Program-made: the position numbers and the translations under genes
NCBI GenBank assembly: GCA_032716605.1
Contig: CM064480.1
Location: 45,290,400-45,354,399 of the forward strand
Length of the DNA: 64,000 nt
Source: Paralithodes platypus
Taxonomy: Eukaryota > Arthropoda > Malacostraca > Decapoda > Lithodidae
Direction: 5' to 3'
The notes under the pieces: model-generated
What the model saw: the letters and a program-made list of their open reading frames with translations, nothing else
The model's database searches: none
What the model was told of the DNA's origin: nothing
Part shown: positions 40,230 through 52,369 of the stretch, in pieces
How positions within the stretch are numbered: the first letter of the stretch is position 1
Layout of the letters: the number at the start of each line of letters is the position of its first letter

Positions 40230-42424
40230 TGAAATAACGGAGAAACAGTTATCCAAACATTCACCACCATCAAGCCGTTTTCCCTCTCATTCTACCACAC
40301 CTCCTCATCACAGTGGAAGAATGGGAAACCATGGCCGAGTAGAGGAAAGAACCAGGAACGAAAGGACCCGCGGACACCACCAGGTGACGCAATGGAGACA
40401 GGGTTCCCCTCCACACCGCCAGGGGAGAAACCACTCATCTCCCTGTACCAACAATGATATATCCTACAGATCCGGAACACGAATTGCCACCATCAATATG
40501 ACACGTCCTCCAACACCAGAAGGAAATTTAATCATCACCATCAACAATTCCAAGGTCCAGGAAAAGAACAGCAAGAAACGTAAAGGCAAGACTCCCAACT
40601 CATCAAGGACACAACAGCCAGCCCAGACAAACGTGCTCGGGCTGTTACCAAAGAGAGGGACTGTCCTCCAACACCAGGAAAGGATATAATCGTCAACCAG
40701 GACAATGCCAAAGCACCAGAAAAAGAGAGAAGTGAGATAGACAGGCGACAACAAGAATGGCACCACCAACACCGTATCTACCCCCGCCCTTGTTCACCGG
40801 CCCCGCGTCCACTCTGGGACAAAGAAACAAGAGGGTAGGGTCTAGGCAGTTCCCCCCCACTCCAAACCACAAGGAAGTAACCATCCCAAGTTACCAGTTG
40901 CTAGGTGCCATTTTGGCCCCTAATCCACCCACCGACCTGGCCAGGTAAAAAGGTGCAGATATACTCCCACCAATTTTATTTAAGTATCTCAATCTAGAGC
41001 TGTTCTTGACACCCCGGGTAAAAGGACAGATTCGAAAGTTGAGGACACAGTTGAAGAGTTGGTTCAGTTGATCGCAAGGCGTAGACACAATTACGAGACT
41101 GTAGTCACCCATTATACTAATTATTTTTAGTGGGTATCAACAAGCTGGTTTATTAGAGCCTTCTGGGTGAAGTAATCTAATATTCTCGGCCTACCTCAAC
41201 CCCGGCGCTATTGTGGATATAAGCAGACAGTCAGGTGCTAACTAGCTTTATCCAGGATAGACCAAACCACAAGAAATTCATCAAAGTACTTATAAAGACC
41301 AGAGTAGACAGGAGTTCACTCCTGCGTTCGCTCGATGCTATTTTGTCACGGCTTGGGCTAGGCAATTTAGTTATTTAAGGTCCCAAACCAAAGTGCTCGA
41401 GTTACACTGTGGGAACCCAGTGGCGTCAGGACAACCCCACGGCCAGCGGATCTACCCCAGATTGGATTACTAATTCTACACCCATTGGATTAATTATTCT
41501 ACACATCGAAAGTGAAGTTATTATACCGTAAAAGTTATAGAAGATCTAACTGTGAAAAGAAATTATACTTGGCGTGTTGTCAGAGAGAAAGTATATAAAG
41601 ATCGAAAGTGAAAGTAATTAAAATATATCTACTGCGTATATGATAAAAGGTATTCTGGAAACATCGGATACTACGCACGTATATAAAAGCGAGAGAAAGG
41701 AAGCTCTAGTGAAACTCAAAGAAATTAGGGAAGTATTGTTATTAATTCAGCAGTGAAAGTAATTAAAATATATCTACTGCGTATATGATAAAATGTATTC
41801 TGGAAACATCGGATACTACGCACGTATATAAAAGCGAGAGAAAAGGAAGCTCTAGTGAAACTCAAAGAAATTAGGGAAGTATGATAATAATTCTTCTAAA
41901 ATTAATAACAAATAAATTCAAGTTAACTTATGCGTAAGCACCACAGTGATTTAACCTCAGGAAAATAATTACGTTTAGCTCCCAAATACAGAACCACTCT
42001 ACGCAGGTAAATACCAATAGTTCACATATAATTACTATATAACCTTTCTAGGCACAAGTGTAAATCCTCGATTGAAAGGAGTGCTATTCTTATCTCTGAA
42101 ATAAATACAGGACAAGTGTAATCTTTCAGTTAGAAAGCGGTCCCTAATACTTACTTAGATACCACATAGAACAATCCAGTCTTGCGAGTCAGACGTAGGG
42201 GAGCCTCGTTCGTTCACTTTAATTGTTTTGTTCTTGACCATTATTGTTCTAGCTTTTACGTATGCGATATTCTTGTGCAAATAAACGGAATATGAATACA
42301 CGTCTTGTGATAATTATCCTCTATTGTCTTTCTGTGTCTGTGGTAAAACAACATAACTTCTCCAGTTAGGAAGAGCCCACTTGATCGAAACCAATTAAAC
42401 CCCAGGAAAAAACCTGGCATAACA
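40230..42424 (+). repeat. Gypsy-2 5' LTR
   Basis: It begins TGAAATAACGG. Its first 450 bp are open in the frame that closes the downstream ORF in the 3' copy. A near-perfect internal duplication (about 41600-41700 and 41755-41885, GTGAAAGTAATTAAAATATA) and AATAAATACAGG are present. Confidence 0.92.
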
Positions 42425-42425
42425 T

Positions 42426-42438
42426 TGGCGGCAGCTGG
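42426..42438 (+). promoter_or_regulatory. Candidate primer-binding site of Gypsy-2
   Basis: TGGCGGCAGCTGG lies one base after the LTR end CATAACA, in the same position as TGGTGGCAGC in Gypsy-1. Confidence 0.6.
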
Positions 42439-42507
42439 TGGTTCTTGATTCGGGAAGGAAGTTGTTTTGCACAGTACTCAGGGAAGAGATAGAGCACATA
42501 CGTCATC

Positions 42508-43515
42508 ATGACTGCAACACGTTCACACATTCCCATACCCAAGTATGAGGAGGAGACATTCGATATTCGCACGTACCTAGACATAGTCCACCCAGTACTA
42601 GACCTGGCGTATCAGACAGATCGAGAGAAGATCTCTGTCGCATTAATTCACCTAGGGAAGGCCACACCTTGGTGTCCGGACAAATAACCCGAGAGTTGAC
42701 TTGGGAAAACTTCCGGAAAATTGTGATAGACGCTGTAAAGCCATCACTGGGCCCTGTTGCAGCCATCAACAAAATCAACGCAGCCACGTATGGAGGGAAT
42801 CTGGACGTGACCCTGGGGGAGATGAGCGAGTTGGTGAAAACCGCTTACCCCCTAGACACCTTGGAGCAGCGACAAAAACAAATATTCTGCGTGCTCTTAA
42901 GAATCCTGCCAGCAAGTGTCAGGAAACATTTCGCCCTCCACGATCCCGTAGGGTACGTAACGGACCTCATTACCATACGCAAGTTGCTGGAAAATCAGCC
43001 ACAAACTTCTACGATTGGAGCCATAAAAAAAATCCCCACACAACCACCGGGGAACAAAAGACCCGACAATCAAATTACCAGGGAAACAGACCACAATACT
43101 CATCTCAAGGCCGCCCCCAACCCTCATCGTCAGGCCGCCCACAAGGAAATTGGCGAATCTACCCTAACCGCCAACACACCGGTCGTCCTTACCAGAACTA
43201 CCAACAACGGAACCGAGGCCCTCAACAAACGGGCCCCCCAAAAACAACCGTGACAGCCCCATCGTTATGATAAACCCATACGATTTCCAGGCCTGTACTT
43301 CCGCTTGCCCAATCCATGATATAAGGGATCAAGCTAAGAAGAGAATGTCGCTCAACAGGATCCTAGCAGCCAACGAGCAATCCCAGGACGTGGATACCGC
43401 GTATACGGATGAAGAACACTGTCCCCCAGAGATAATGGACCATATTCAAGCCATCGAAGACAACCCAGAAGAAGAGGACGACGAGGAGATGGAAGACCCA
43501 TCCCAGGGTTTTTAA
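42508..43515 (+). pseudogene. gag: Gypsy-2 gag with frameshifts
   Basis: Starts at the ATG of MTATRSHIPIPKYEEE, about 80 nt after the LTR. The capsid-like region (RELTWENFRKIVIDAVKPSL, GGNLDVTLGEM, LRILPASVRKHFAL) parallels Gypsy-1 gag. The frame shifts near 42660 and again near 43015. The second shift leads into a Gln/Arg/Gly-rich RNA-binding-like stretch (GNRPQYSSQGRPQ). The last frame (43267-43515) ends with an acidic tail, EEEDDEEMEDPSQGF, and TAA. No CCHC knuckle is seen. Confidence 0.82.
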
Positions 43516-43550
43516 AGCCTCCCCCGCCCATTATGGCCTCGGCGGGGGAG
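43506..43550 (+). promoter_or_regulatory. Predicted -1 ribosomal frameshift signal of Gypsy-2
   Basis: GGGTTTT (43506-43512) sits in gag register (CAG GGT TTT) directly before TAA. After a 6-nt spacer a 10-bp perfect stem CTCCCCCGCC/GGCGGGGGAG (43519-43528 and 43541-43550) closes a 12-nt loop. The -1 frame runs open into protease (TTA AAG CCT ... ATG GCC TCG). It matches Gypsy-1 in layout, although loop and stem sequences differ. Confidence 0.82.
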
Positions 43551-46500
43551 TCTGTACCATGGAGTACTCCACCCATCTATCACCTAGCTAAGATAAAGGG
43601 CGTCGCTGTGCGTCTTCTCATCGACACAGGAGCCGCACGGTCTTGCCTGTTTAATTCTTTTTACAAACAGCATCAAAAGATTTGGAGCACTGCACGCGTT
43701 CAAAAACAACTTAATCAGTGCCGGGGACACACCTTTAGCTATTCGAGGAGAGACCACGCCCCTGCCCGTCACGACCCCCAAGCGCGAGGCCAACTGTCAC
43801 CACCCTTTTGTAATTTTCCACTCCAACTGCACCCTATATGACGGCTACATGGGATTAGACGTCATGGAAAAATTGCAAGTTCAACTAGATTGCGGGGACC
43901 GTTTAATTACATTTAAAACAAAGAAGAAAAGCCTCCACCCTCGAATCACAGAAATCTCCCCAAAATCCTCTCAACAACATCCAACATCCAACATCCAACC
44001 TAAGCCCACTTCAAAGCCTACTCATCTGCCACCACCTACCCCACCAACGGCCTCTACCACCGTGATGACCCCTGCTATGACATCTCAGAAAGTGGTAATT
44101 CCAGCTCAACACCAACAATGGGTGCCAATACACCAACCCATAAACTCCACCATGATATTCTCACCAAACCAGACTCACCTCCAAGCAGGGAGATGCCGGA
44201 TACAACCTGCCCTCGTCCCCCCCACCATGGGCGCCACCATGATTGCAAAATATTTCCGATGAACCCCTCACCCTACCCAAGGGCCTTGTCATTGGAGATT
44301 TAGAGACCTTCGAAGATTACCAACCTACAAGTTCCATACCAAGTTTGCCCCCTGTCCTGCCCACGATGCCACCTCACCTGACAAAACTTCAACGTAAACA
44401 ACTCTCCTCCCTCCTCCGAGAATTCACAGATGTATTTGCCCAATCTGATTTGGAAATTGGACAAACTAAAGTGGTAGAACACAGTATTCATACCGAAGGA
44501 CCTCCCCTCCGCCAACCTTCACGACGAAAGAACCCTCTACAACGTCAGGAAGAAGAGAGACAAGTACAAGAAATGTTGGACGCCGGGATAGCCACGCCCT
44601 CTGTCAGTCCCTGGTCCTCTCCCGTCGTCCTAGTACGAAAAAGGACGGATCCACAAGATTCTGTGTGGATTACAGACGCCTGAACGACGCCACCATCAAA
44701 GACGCCACGCCCTTGCCTAGAATCGATGACTCTCTAGATTCCCTGCATGGATCGAAATGGTTCACTACTCTAGACCTCCAGGCAGGATACTGGCAGGTAC
44801 CCATCAAGACCAGCCACCAACAAAAGACTGCATTTTCCACCAGTGGCGGAAACCTGTACGAATTCAATGTACTCCCATTCGGTCTCTGCAATGGTCCAGC
44901 CACTTTCTCACGCCTGATGGAATCAGTCCTCAAGGGCCTCACCTGGGAAACATGCCTAGCATACTTGGACGACGTCATAGTCTACGGTAAGACCTGGGAA
45001 GAACACCTTCAGCGCCTTCGTCAGGTGTTGCTCAGAATACGAGGAGCAAGTCGCAACTCAAACCATCTAAATGCTCAGTAGCTAGGACATCAGTGGATTT
45101 CTTAGGCCATGTGATCTCAGCCGAAGGCATCTCCCCTGACCCAAAGAAACTATCTGCAATTCAAGCACAAACTCCTCCGACCACCGTCAAGGGCGTTCGC
45201 TCCTTCTTGGGTTTAGCCACCTACTACAGGAGATTTGTCAACGGGTTTGCTGAAATCGCACGTCCACTACACGAATTAACCAAGAAGAAAGAACCGTTCG
45301 TGTGGACCAAAGAAAGAGACACCGCCTTCAACACCTTAAAGACTCACCTGGTGCAAGCCCCAACCGTGGCCTTTCCAGACTACAGGCAGCCATTCCGCCT
45401 ATATACGGACGTATCCTTGTATGCAATAGGCGCAGTGCTAGCCCAAATGCAAGACGGCAGAGAACACGTCATCGCTTACGCCAGCTCCATCCTCAACCCA
45501 GCCCAACGTAATTATGCAGCCACCAAGAGAGAGTGCCTGGGTGTAATCTGGGCATTAAATCACTTCCGCTCCTTTTTGATCGGCACTACAGTCGACATAA
45601 TCACGGACCACCAATCTCTACAATGGCTCAGGAAATCAGAAACCAACTCTGCCCTACTTGTCCGCTGGCGAGAAACCTTAGAAGAATTTGATTTCGAAAT
45701 CCATTATCGCCCCGGGAAGTTACACACAAATGCAGACGCTCTGTCACGTTTACCTGTCAAAACTGTGACCGTCGCCCAAAGCTGCTGTGCAAATGGCACA
45801 AGTAACCCTCACCAACAAATTAACCAAGTTACTCCTCCCTCCAACGTTTTCTATGGCCAAGACGATACCACAGTAACCCCTCCAACCTTACGTTCGCCCC
45901 AGCTGATTCATTCATCGACAGAGGAAAATCAACTCTCCCTATTACATTCCTGGCTCAACAAGAAAAAACCCAAGTGGATTCCTAGAGAGATTTTCTACAA
46001 CTTGCAGCGCGTCGGTGATCAGCTGTACACCGAGTCTGGTCACATTGCAGTGGACCCCCAAACAGCCCAAGAAATTTTGTTAATAATCCATGAAGGAAAT
46101 GGAATACATCTTGGACAAGCAAAAATGCTCAAAGTCTTTCAACAGATTTATTGGACCACACGCCCCACCGCACTGACAAAGAAAATCACAGAAGCATGTA
46201 AACCCTGTAACCTAGGAAAGACCGAACCAGGACACCCGGGCCTGCAGGTAAACTTGCCGCTGCTAAACCCTGGCAAACTCTGTCCCTGGACGTGATGGGT
46301 CCTTTCCCTTCAGTAAATGGGAAAAGATTTGTCGTCACTTTCGTAGACGTATATTCCAAGTTCATCATAGCCTGCCCTGTCAAAGATCATAGCGCACTTT
46401 CCGTGGCAGAAGTCTTAACCACGGAAATATTGGCAGTGTTTGGTCTGCCAGAAATCATTCTCTCCGACAACGCACCAGAATTCACCAGTAAAGTATGGAA

Positions 46501-48174
46501 AAGTTTTTCTCAGCTATGCGGCATCAAGGTGTCCCATTCTTCCCCATACTGGCCTCAAGGGAATTCCATCTGTGAGAGAAGCCACAAGACAATCAACAAC
46601 CAGCTAAGAACAAGACTCATCGCCCTCCAAACTCAAGACTGGCCAGCTCAAATGAAAATGATCCAGTGGGGTATGAATTCCTGTCCTCGAGAAGATGGCA
46701 TCACGCCCCACGAAAGGATTTATGGTGTGGCCCCCCTACTCCTACCTTTTAGGACGCTAGCTAAACCTTCAACCCCTACTTTGGACATCGACCATTTGCA
46801 ACACCTCAACACTGCACAAGTAAGCCAAGATACCGCCAAGGACGTCTCTCCACCTCAAAACCCCTATGCCATCGACGATCAAGTGATGGTTGCCAAGTTA
46901 CCAGTGATAAACAAACTAGGACCTAGATATGTGGGCCCCTATAAGATCATCAAAGTGCCAAATCCCTATCAAGTCATCATTAATTATCACGGAGTGACTA
47001 GGCCATATCGAAACCGTTTTGTGAGGATTTATCGCCCCCTAATTAAGGATGAAGAAAACTCCTGGACCAACCAGCCTCCTAACCCAATACAATCGACGAA
47101 GCCCTCATCACGCCCCACTGATAGTGAGTTGCCAACAAATATTTATTCCCCACCTGTACCTCCTCCAACCCCTTCTTATTCACGCCCACCCCCACCATCA
47201 CCTCCCCCCCCCTGCAATCTACAGACCCCCCAATTCCTCCCCAGCCTAGGACCACATTTATGGCCTACCCCCCCTCCCATAACACCCCCCAAACTTACCC
47301 CTCCCCCTCACCAGACAAACCCCGAGCCGTGCCCACCCCACCCCGTCCAACACACCCCCTGCATTCGAGACTTCCGGCCAAACTCTCCCGTCGTCGTAGG
47401 CCTAAAAGCACGTCTACCACATCCGCACCCGCCTATCATCACAAGCCTTCTAGTAGTAAACAAGATGAATATTCTTCAACATCAAGTTCATCTTCAAATT
47501 CTCCCTCCCCTACCCCCCCGTCATCTTCCTCATATACGTCAACTAGTAAACAAACACCCCACTCTGCCTCCCGCCCCAAAAGCCATATGGCAAAACCCCT
47601 CACAAACCCCCCCCCCTCACACACCCCATTATCCCCTCCCGGACGCCTGGCCCCACCCAATAAACCATACCCCTCAAGTATCAAGCCTAGCCCTCATTAT
47701 TTACTGATCACTAAACCTAAGAAGGCCAACCCCTCAACCCCAAACCCCAAACCCCAGAGGATCTCCAACTACCCCCCACCAGTATCACCATCACCGTCGA
47801 CGTCTTCCACAACCTCATCAACCCCAGTGCTAACAACTATCACAACCAGATCAGGCCGTCTGTCAAAACCCCCGGCTCGTTTTTCTTCAATTCGTCACCA
47901 ACCTCACAGACACACTCAGGGTCTTAAAGGACCCACAACCACCTCAACCTCACGCAACCTCACGCACTTAGCCGGAGAAATACGGATAGCAATGTTACTG
48001 AAGAATATCTTATGCCAGCACCCACGAATTCGGACACCCCTATTCCCGTTTTGTGGTCAACTGCTATACTACCCTCGCCAGCTGACCGAGGGAGGAAACC
48101 ACAGTCCTCTCCAACCACCCTCACTTCCCCTCTACCCTCGACAGTGTCAACACGAAACTTCACCTCCTCTGTAA
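43533..48174 (+). pseudogene. pol: Gypsy-2 pol, frameshifted several times
   Basis: Protease has LLIDTGAARS (from 43533). The RT N-terminal part is at 44243-44640, and the RT core has TLDLQAGYWQV and YLDDVIVYG (44665-45080). RT thumb and RNase H are at 45093-46290 (LYTDVS, KRECLG, TDHQSL, NADALSRL). Integrase is at 46280-47707 (DVMGPF, LSDNAPEF, SICERSHK), followed by the Pro/Ser-rich tail with TRSGRLSKPPARF (about 47850-47885). Frames change near 43690, 44235, 44640, 45040, 46250 and within 47260-47707. Most are one-base steps, one beside an A run (CGAAAAAGG). All catalytic motifs survive. Confidence 0.88.
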
Positions 48175-49013
48175 GAAAAAACATGACGACTTCGGAGAAA
48201 GCAAGCCAAACCAAGCCTCCCACAACCCCTCTACATGACAAGTTCATCACGAAAGTTTTGTGGGTCCGAGCCAATGACCAAGTAACAAGGATGCAGTGGC
48301 CTGACTTACTCAACAAAGCACTGGCCAACTATCAACGTGAATCCTACCTGAAAATATTTACTGCAATGGACAGACCAGCCGACAACAGGTCATCAATTTG
48401 GTGGAAACATCTAGCTGACTGCGAACATTATCTACGTGACCACAACCTGTGGATTTTTTATTTGCAGTCACGAGGTCGTGACTTTCACGAGGAAGAAGGT
48501 AGTGAAATAACGGAGAAACAGTTATCCAAACATTCACCACCATCAAGCCGTTTTCCCTCTCATTCTACCACACCTCCTCATCACAGTGGAAGAATGGGAA
48601 ACCATGGCCGAGTAGAGGAAAGAACCAGGAACGAAAGGACCCGCGGACACCACCAGGTGACGCAATGGAGACAGGGTTCCCCTCCACACCGCCAGGGGAG
48701 AAACCACTCATCTCCCTGTACCAACAATGATATATCCTACAGATCCGGAACACGAATTGCCACCATCAATATGACACGTCCTCCAACACCAGAAGGAAAT
48801 TTAATCATCACCATCAACAATTCCAAGGTCCAGGAAAAGAACAGCAAGAAACGTAAAAGGCAAGACTCCCAACTCATCAAGGACACAACAGCCAGCCCAG
48901 ACAAACGTGCTCGGGCTGTTACCAAAGAGAGGGACTGTCCTCCAACACCAGGAAAGGATATAATCGTCAACCATACAATGCCAAAGCACCAGAAAAAGAG
49001 AGAAGTGAGATAG
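48012..49013 (+). CDS. Gypsy-2 ORF after pol, extending into the 3' LTR
   Basis: 333 codons. After a low-complexity start comes a compact block (HDKFITKVLWVRANDQ, MQWPDLLNKALANYQ, RPADNRSSIWWKHL, YLQSRGRDF) that parallels Gypsy-1. It then crosses the LTR start (GSEITEKQL) into a His/Arg/Pro-rich LTR-encoded tail ending at 49013. No transmembrane segment is seen, so it is probably not an Env. It could be the last module of Pol in another frame or a separate accessory protein. Confidence 0.6.
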   Translation: MPAPTNSDTPIPVLWSTAILPSPADRGRKPQSSPTTLTSPLPSTVSTRNFTSSVRKNMTTSEKASQTKPPTTPLHDKFITKVLWVRANDQVTRMQWPDLLNKALANYQRESYLKIFTAMDRPADNRSSIWWKHLADCEHYLRDHNLWIFYLQSRGRDFHEEEGSEITEKQLSKHSPPSSRFPSHSTTPPHHSGRMGNHGRVEERTRNERTRGHHQVTQWRQGSPPHRQGRNHSSPCTNNDISYRSGTRIATINMTRPPTPEGNLIITINNSKVQEKNSKKRKRQDSQLIKDTTASPDKRARAVTKERDCPPTPGKDIIVNHTMPKHQKKREVR

Positions 49014-50702
49014 ACAGGCGACAACAAGAATGGCACCACCAACACCGTATTCTACCCCCGCCCTTGTTACCCGCCCCCGCGTCCACTCTGGGACAAAAGA
49101 AACAAGAGGGTAGGGTTCTAGGCAGTTCCCCCCCACTCCAAACCACAAGGAAGTAACCATCCCAAGTTACCAGTTGCTAGGTGCCATTTTGGCCCCTAAT
49201 CCACCCACCGACCTGGCCAGGTAAAAAGGTGCAGATATACTCCCACCAGATTTATGCAAGTATCTCAATCTAGAGCTGTTCTTGACACCCCGGGTAAAAG
49301 GACAGATTCGAAAGTTGAGGACACAGTTGAAGAGTTGGTTCAGTTGATCGCAAGGCGTAGACACAATTACGAGACTGTAGTCACCCATTATACTAATTAT
49401 TTTTAGTGGGTATCAACAAGCTGGTTTATTAGAGCCTTCTGGGTGAAGTAATCTAATATTCTCGGCCTACCTCAACCCCGGCGCTATTGTGGATATAAGC
49501 AGACAGTCAGGTGCTAACTAGCTTTATCCAGGATAGACCAAACCACAAGAAATTCATCAAAGTACTTATAAAGACCAGAGTAGACAGGAGTTCACTCCTG
49601 CGTTCGCTCGATGCTATTTTGTCACGGCTTGGGCTAGGCAATTTAGTTATTTAAGGTCCCAAACCAAAGTGCTCGAGTTACACTGTGGGAACCCAGTGGC
49701 GTCAGGACAACCCCACGGCCAGCGGATCTACCCCAGATTGGATTACTAATTCTACACCCATTGGATTAATTATTCTACACATCGAAAGTGAAGTTATTAT
49801 ACCGTAAAAGTTATAGAAGATCTAACTGTGAAAAGAAATTATACTTGGCGTGTTGTCAGAGAGAAAGTATATAAAGATCGAAAGTGAAAGTAATTAAAAT
49901 ATATCTACTGCGTATATGATAAAAGGTATTCTGGAAACATCGGATACTACGCACGTATATAAAAGCGAGAGAAAGGAAGCTCTAGTGAAACTCAAAGAAA
50001 TTAGGGAAGTATTGTTATTAATTCAGCAGTGAAAGTAATTAAAATATATCTACTGCGTATATGATAAAATGTATTCTGGAAACATCGGATACTACGCACG
50101 TATATAAAAGCGAGAGAAAGGAAGCTCTAGTGAAACTCAAAGAAATTAGGGAAGTATTGATAATAATTCTTCTAAAATTAATAACAAATAAATTCAAGTT
50201 AACTTATGCGTAAGCACCACAGTGATTTAACCTCAGGAAAATAATTACGTTTAGCTCCCAAATACAGAACCACTCTACGCAGGTAAATACCAATAGTTCA
50301 CATATATAATTACTATATAACCTTTCTAGGCACAAGTGTAAATCCTCGATTGAAAGGAGTGCTATTCTTATCTCTGAAATAAATACAGGACAAGTGTAAT
50401 CTTTCAGTTAGAAAGCGGTCCCTAATACTTACTTAGATACCACATAGAACAATCCAGTCTTGCGAGTCAGACGTAGGGGAGCCTCGTTCGTTCACTTTAA
50501 TTGTTTTGTTCTTGACCATTATTGTTCTAGCTTTTACGTATGCGATATTCTTGTGCAAATAAACGGAATATGAATACACGTCTTGTGATAATTATCCTCT
50601 ATTGTCTTTCTGTGTCTGTGGTAAAACAACATAACTTCTCCAGTTAGGAAGAGCCCACTTGATCGAAACCAATTAAACCCCAGGAAAAAACCTGGCATAA
50701 CA
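48503..50702 (+). repeat. Gypsy-2 3' LTR
   Basis: Almost identical to the 5' LTR. It is preceded by the purine tract GAGGAAGAAGGTAG (48489-48502), a polypurine tract for second-strand priming. Confidence 0.92.
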
Positions 50703-50707
50703 AAAAG

Positions 50708-52250
50708 AGTGAAGTTGGGGAAAGCACCAGGAATAGATGGAGTGTGTGGGGAATTGCTGAGGTATGGTGGTGAGATAATGATCGAATGGGTATGGAACAT
50801 GTGCAAACTAGCATGGGAGAAGGGGAGTGCACCTGTTGACTGGAAGACAGGCATAATAGTCCCCCTATATAAGGGTAAAGGGGAAAGATGAGTGACGTGG
50901 TAACCACCAAGAAATAAGTCTTCTAAGCATAGTAGGGAAGGTGTACAGTAGGGTAGTGTTCGAGAGTGAGAGCGAGAACGGAGAAATGGATAGGTGACGA
51001 GCAGGGCGGTTTTAGGAAGGGAAGAGAATGTATAGATCAGATTTTTACCCTGAAATGTGTTGTGGAGAAATATCTGAAGAAGCAACAAAAGTTATAGCCT
51101 ACGTTGCCTTTATGGACTTGGAGAAGGCCTATGACAGAGTGGATAGAGAAGGTATATAGAAAGTACTTAGAATATACGGAGTAGATGGCAAGTTGCTGAA
51201 ATCAGTGAAGAGCATGATATATGAGGGTGCAAAGGCAGCAGTACGTGTGGAGAATGAGCAGAGCGAATTCTTTTATCTGAATGTTGGGTTGAAACGGGTG
51301 TGTGATGTCCCTGTGGTTGTTTACTGTAGCCTATATGGTCCTACTGTATATGGATGGAGTCATGAAAGAAATACAAGGAAGAGCAGTGGATGTTGGTGTG
51401 TCGCTGATAAGGGAGAGAATTAACCAGTGGAAGTTACCTGTAGCCTACTGCTGTTTGCTGATGATACAGTTCTGATGAGCGATAATGAATGGGAGTTGCA
51501 GGGTCTGGTAAATATGTTTGGAACAGTGTGCGAAAAATGGAATCTGAAGCTAAATACGGGGAAGAGCAATATGTTATGGTCTTCAAAAGGGGTGAAGCCA
51601 CAGAGTGTGAGGTGAAGTTGAACAGTCAGGCTATGGAGATTGTCATTTCATTTAAGTATCTGGGCAGTGTGCTGAGTAAAGATGGGAGTAGGGCTATGGA
51701 TGAAGAAGTGCGGAAGAGGGTGCAGGAGGGTTGTAGGAACGCTGAATTAAAGCAGTAACAAGAAATGGGGTGCACGGTATGGAAGCGAAGAAGTCCTTGC
51801 ATGCCAGTGTGGTAATCCCGACACTGAATTACGGAAGCGAAGCATGGACGTTGGTGGAGAAACTCAGACCAAGAGTGAGAGGGGTGGAAATGAGTTACTT
51901 GAGAAGTGCGTGCGGAGTTACATGGAGGGATAGACAGACGAATGAGGAAGTAAGAAAGAGGTACGTGTGGTGTGGAGGTGGATGTGCTGGAAAGTGTGAA
52001 AAGGAACACCTTGAGATGGTTCTGCCATGTGGAACGTATGGGAAGCGAGAGAATGACTTAAGGGTGTACGAGAGCGAGGTGGAAGCTAGGACAGAGAGGG
52101 AGAGGTAAACCGAAAAAGGTGAAAGGACAGAGAGGGAGAGGTAAACCGAAAGAGGTGGAAGGATATGGAGTGAAGAAGCATTTGGATGAAGGCGGTGCTG
52201 ATTGGGAGGAGGGGCGCCGACTGACTGGGGACAGACACATAGGCTTTTCG
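50708..52250 (+). pseudogene. LINE reverse transcriptase, broken
   Basis: The RT part of the split LINE resumes right after Gypsy-2. Motifs include LGKAPGIDGVCGELLRYGGE, IIVPLYKGKGER, GGFRKGRECIDQIFTLK, MDLEKAYDRVDREG, LLFADDTVL (catalytic FADD near 51455) and FKYLGSVLSKDGS. The C-terminus has LNYGSEAWT and MSYLRSACGVTWRDR. Several stops and shifts (for example after GKGER at 50889) inactivate it. The motif set fits the RTE-like clade. 52291-52360 is a TA tract. Confidence 0.87.
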
Positions 52251-52313
52251 TAGGGGGCGTTTCGTTCGTGGCCAACCCTTCGGGAATCACTGCGTCAGGC
52301 AATATATATACAG

Positions 52314-52351
<38 letters not shown>

Positions 52352-52369
52352 ATCTGACTCGAAAATTCC

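Larger units (their letters stand above)
40230..50702 (+). mobile_element. Gypsy-2: full-length Gypsy retrotransposon with frameshifts
   Basis: A 10.5-kb plus-strand element inserted in the LINE, flanked by AAAAG (40225-40229 and 50703-50707). LTRs of about 2.2 kb start TGAAATAACGG and end CATAACA. The plan is the same as Gypsy-1. The LTRs differ at only about ten places by eye, mostly single-base length changes. Even so, gag and pol carry several single-base frameshifts, so either it decayed quickly or some indels are assembly errors. Confidence 0.93.
37262..52290 (+). mobile_element. RTE-like LINE split by four later insertions
   Basis: The 5' end (CCCCCTAGGGGTAAGG, then GCGTGTCGTAAGAGGCGACT) and its coding parts appear in order at 37262-37740, 37881-38353, 38653-39170, 40004-40229 and 50708-52250. 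A 3' untranslated end follows to about 52300. The pieces fit together as one element, so the intervening sequences are nested insertions. It is decayed by several stops and shifts. Confidence 0.85.

Noticed and set aside
47260..49013. Retroviral env gene
   Set aside because: No signal peptide, membrane segment or glycoprotein cysteine pattern was seen in the downstream ORF.
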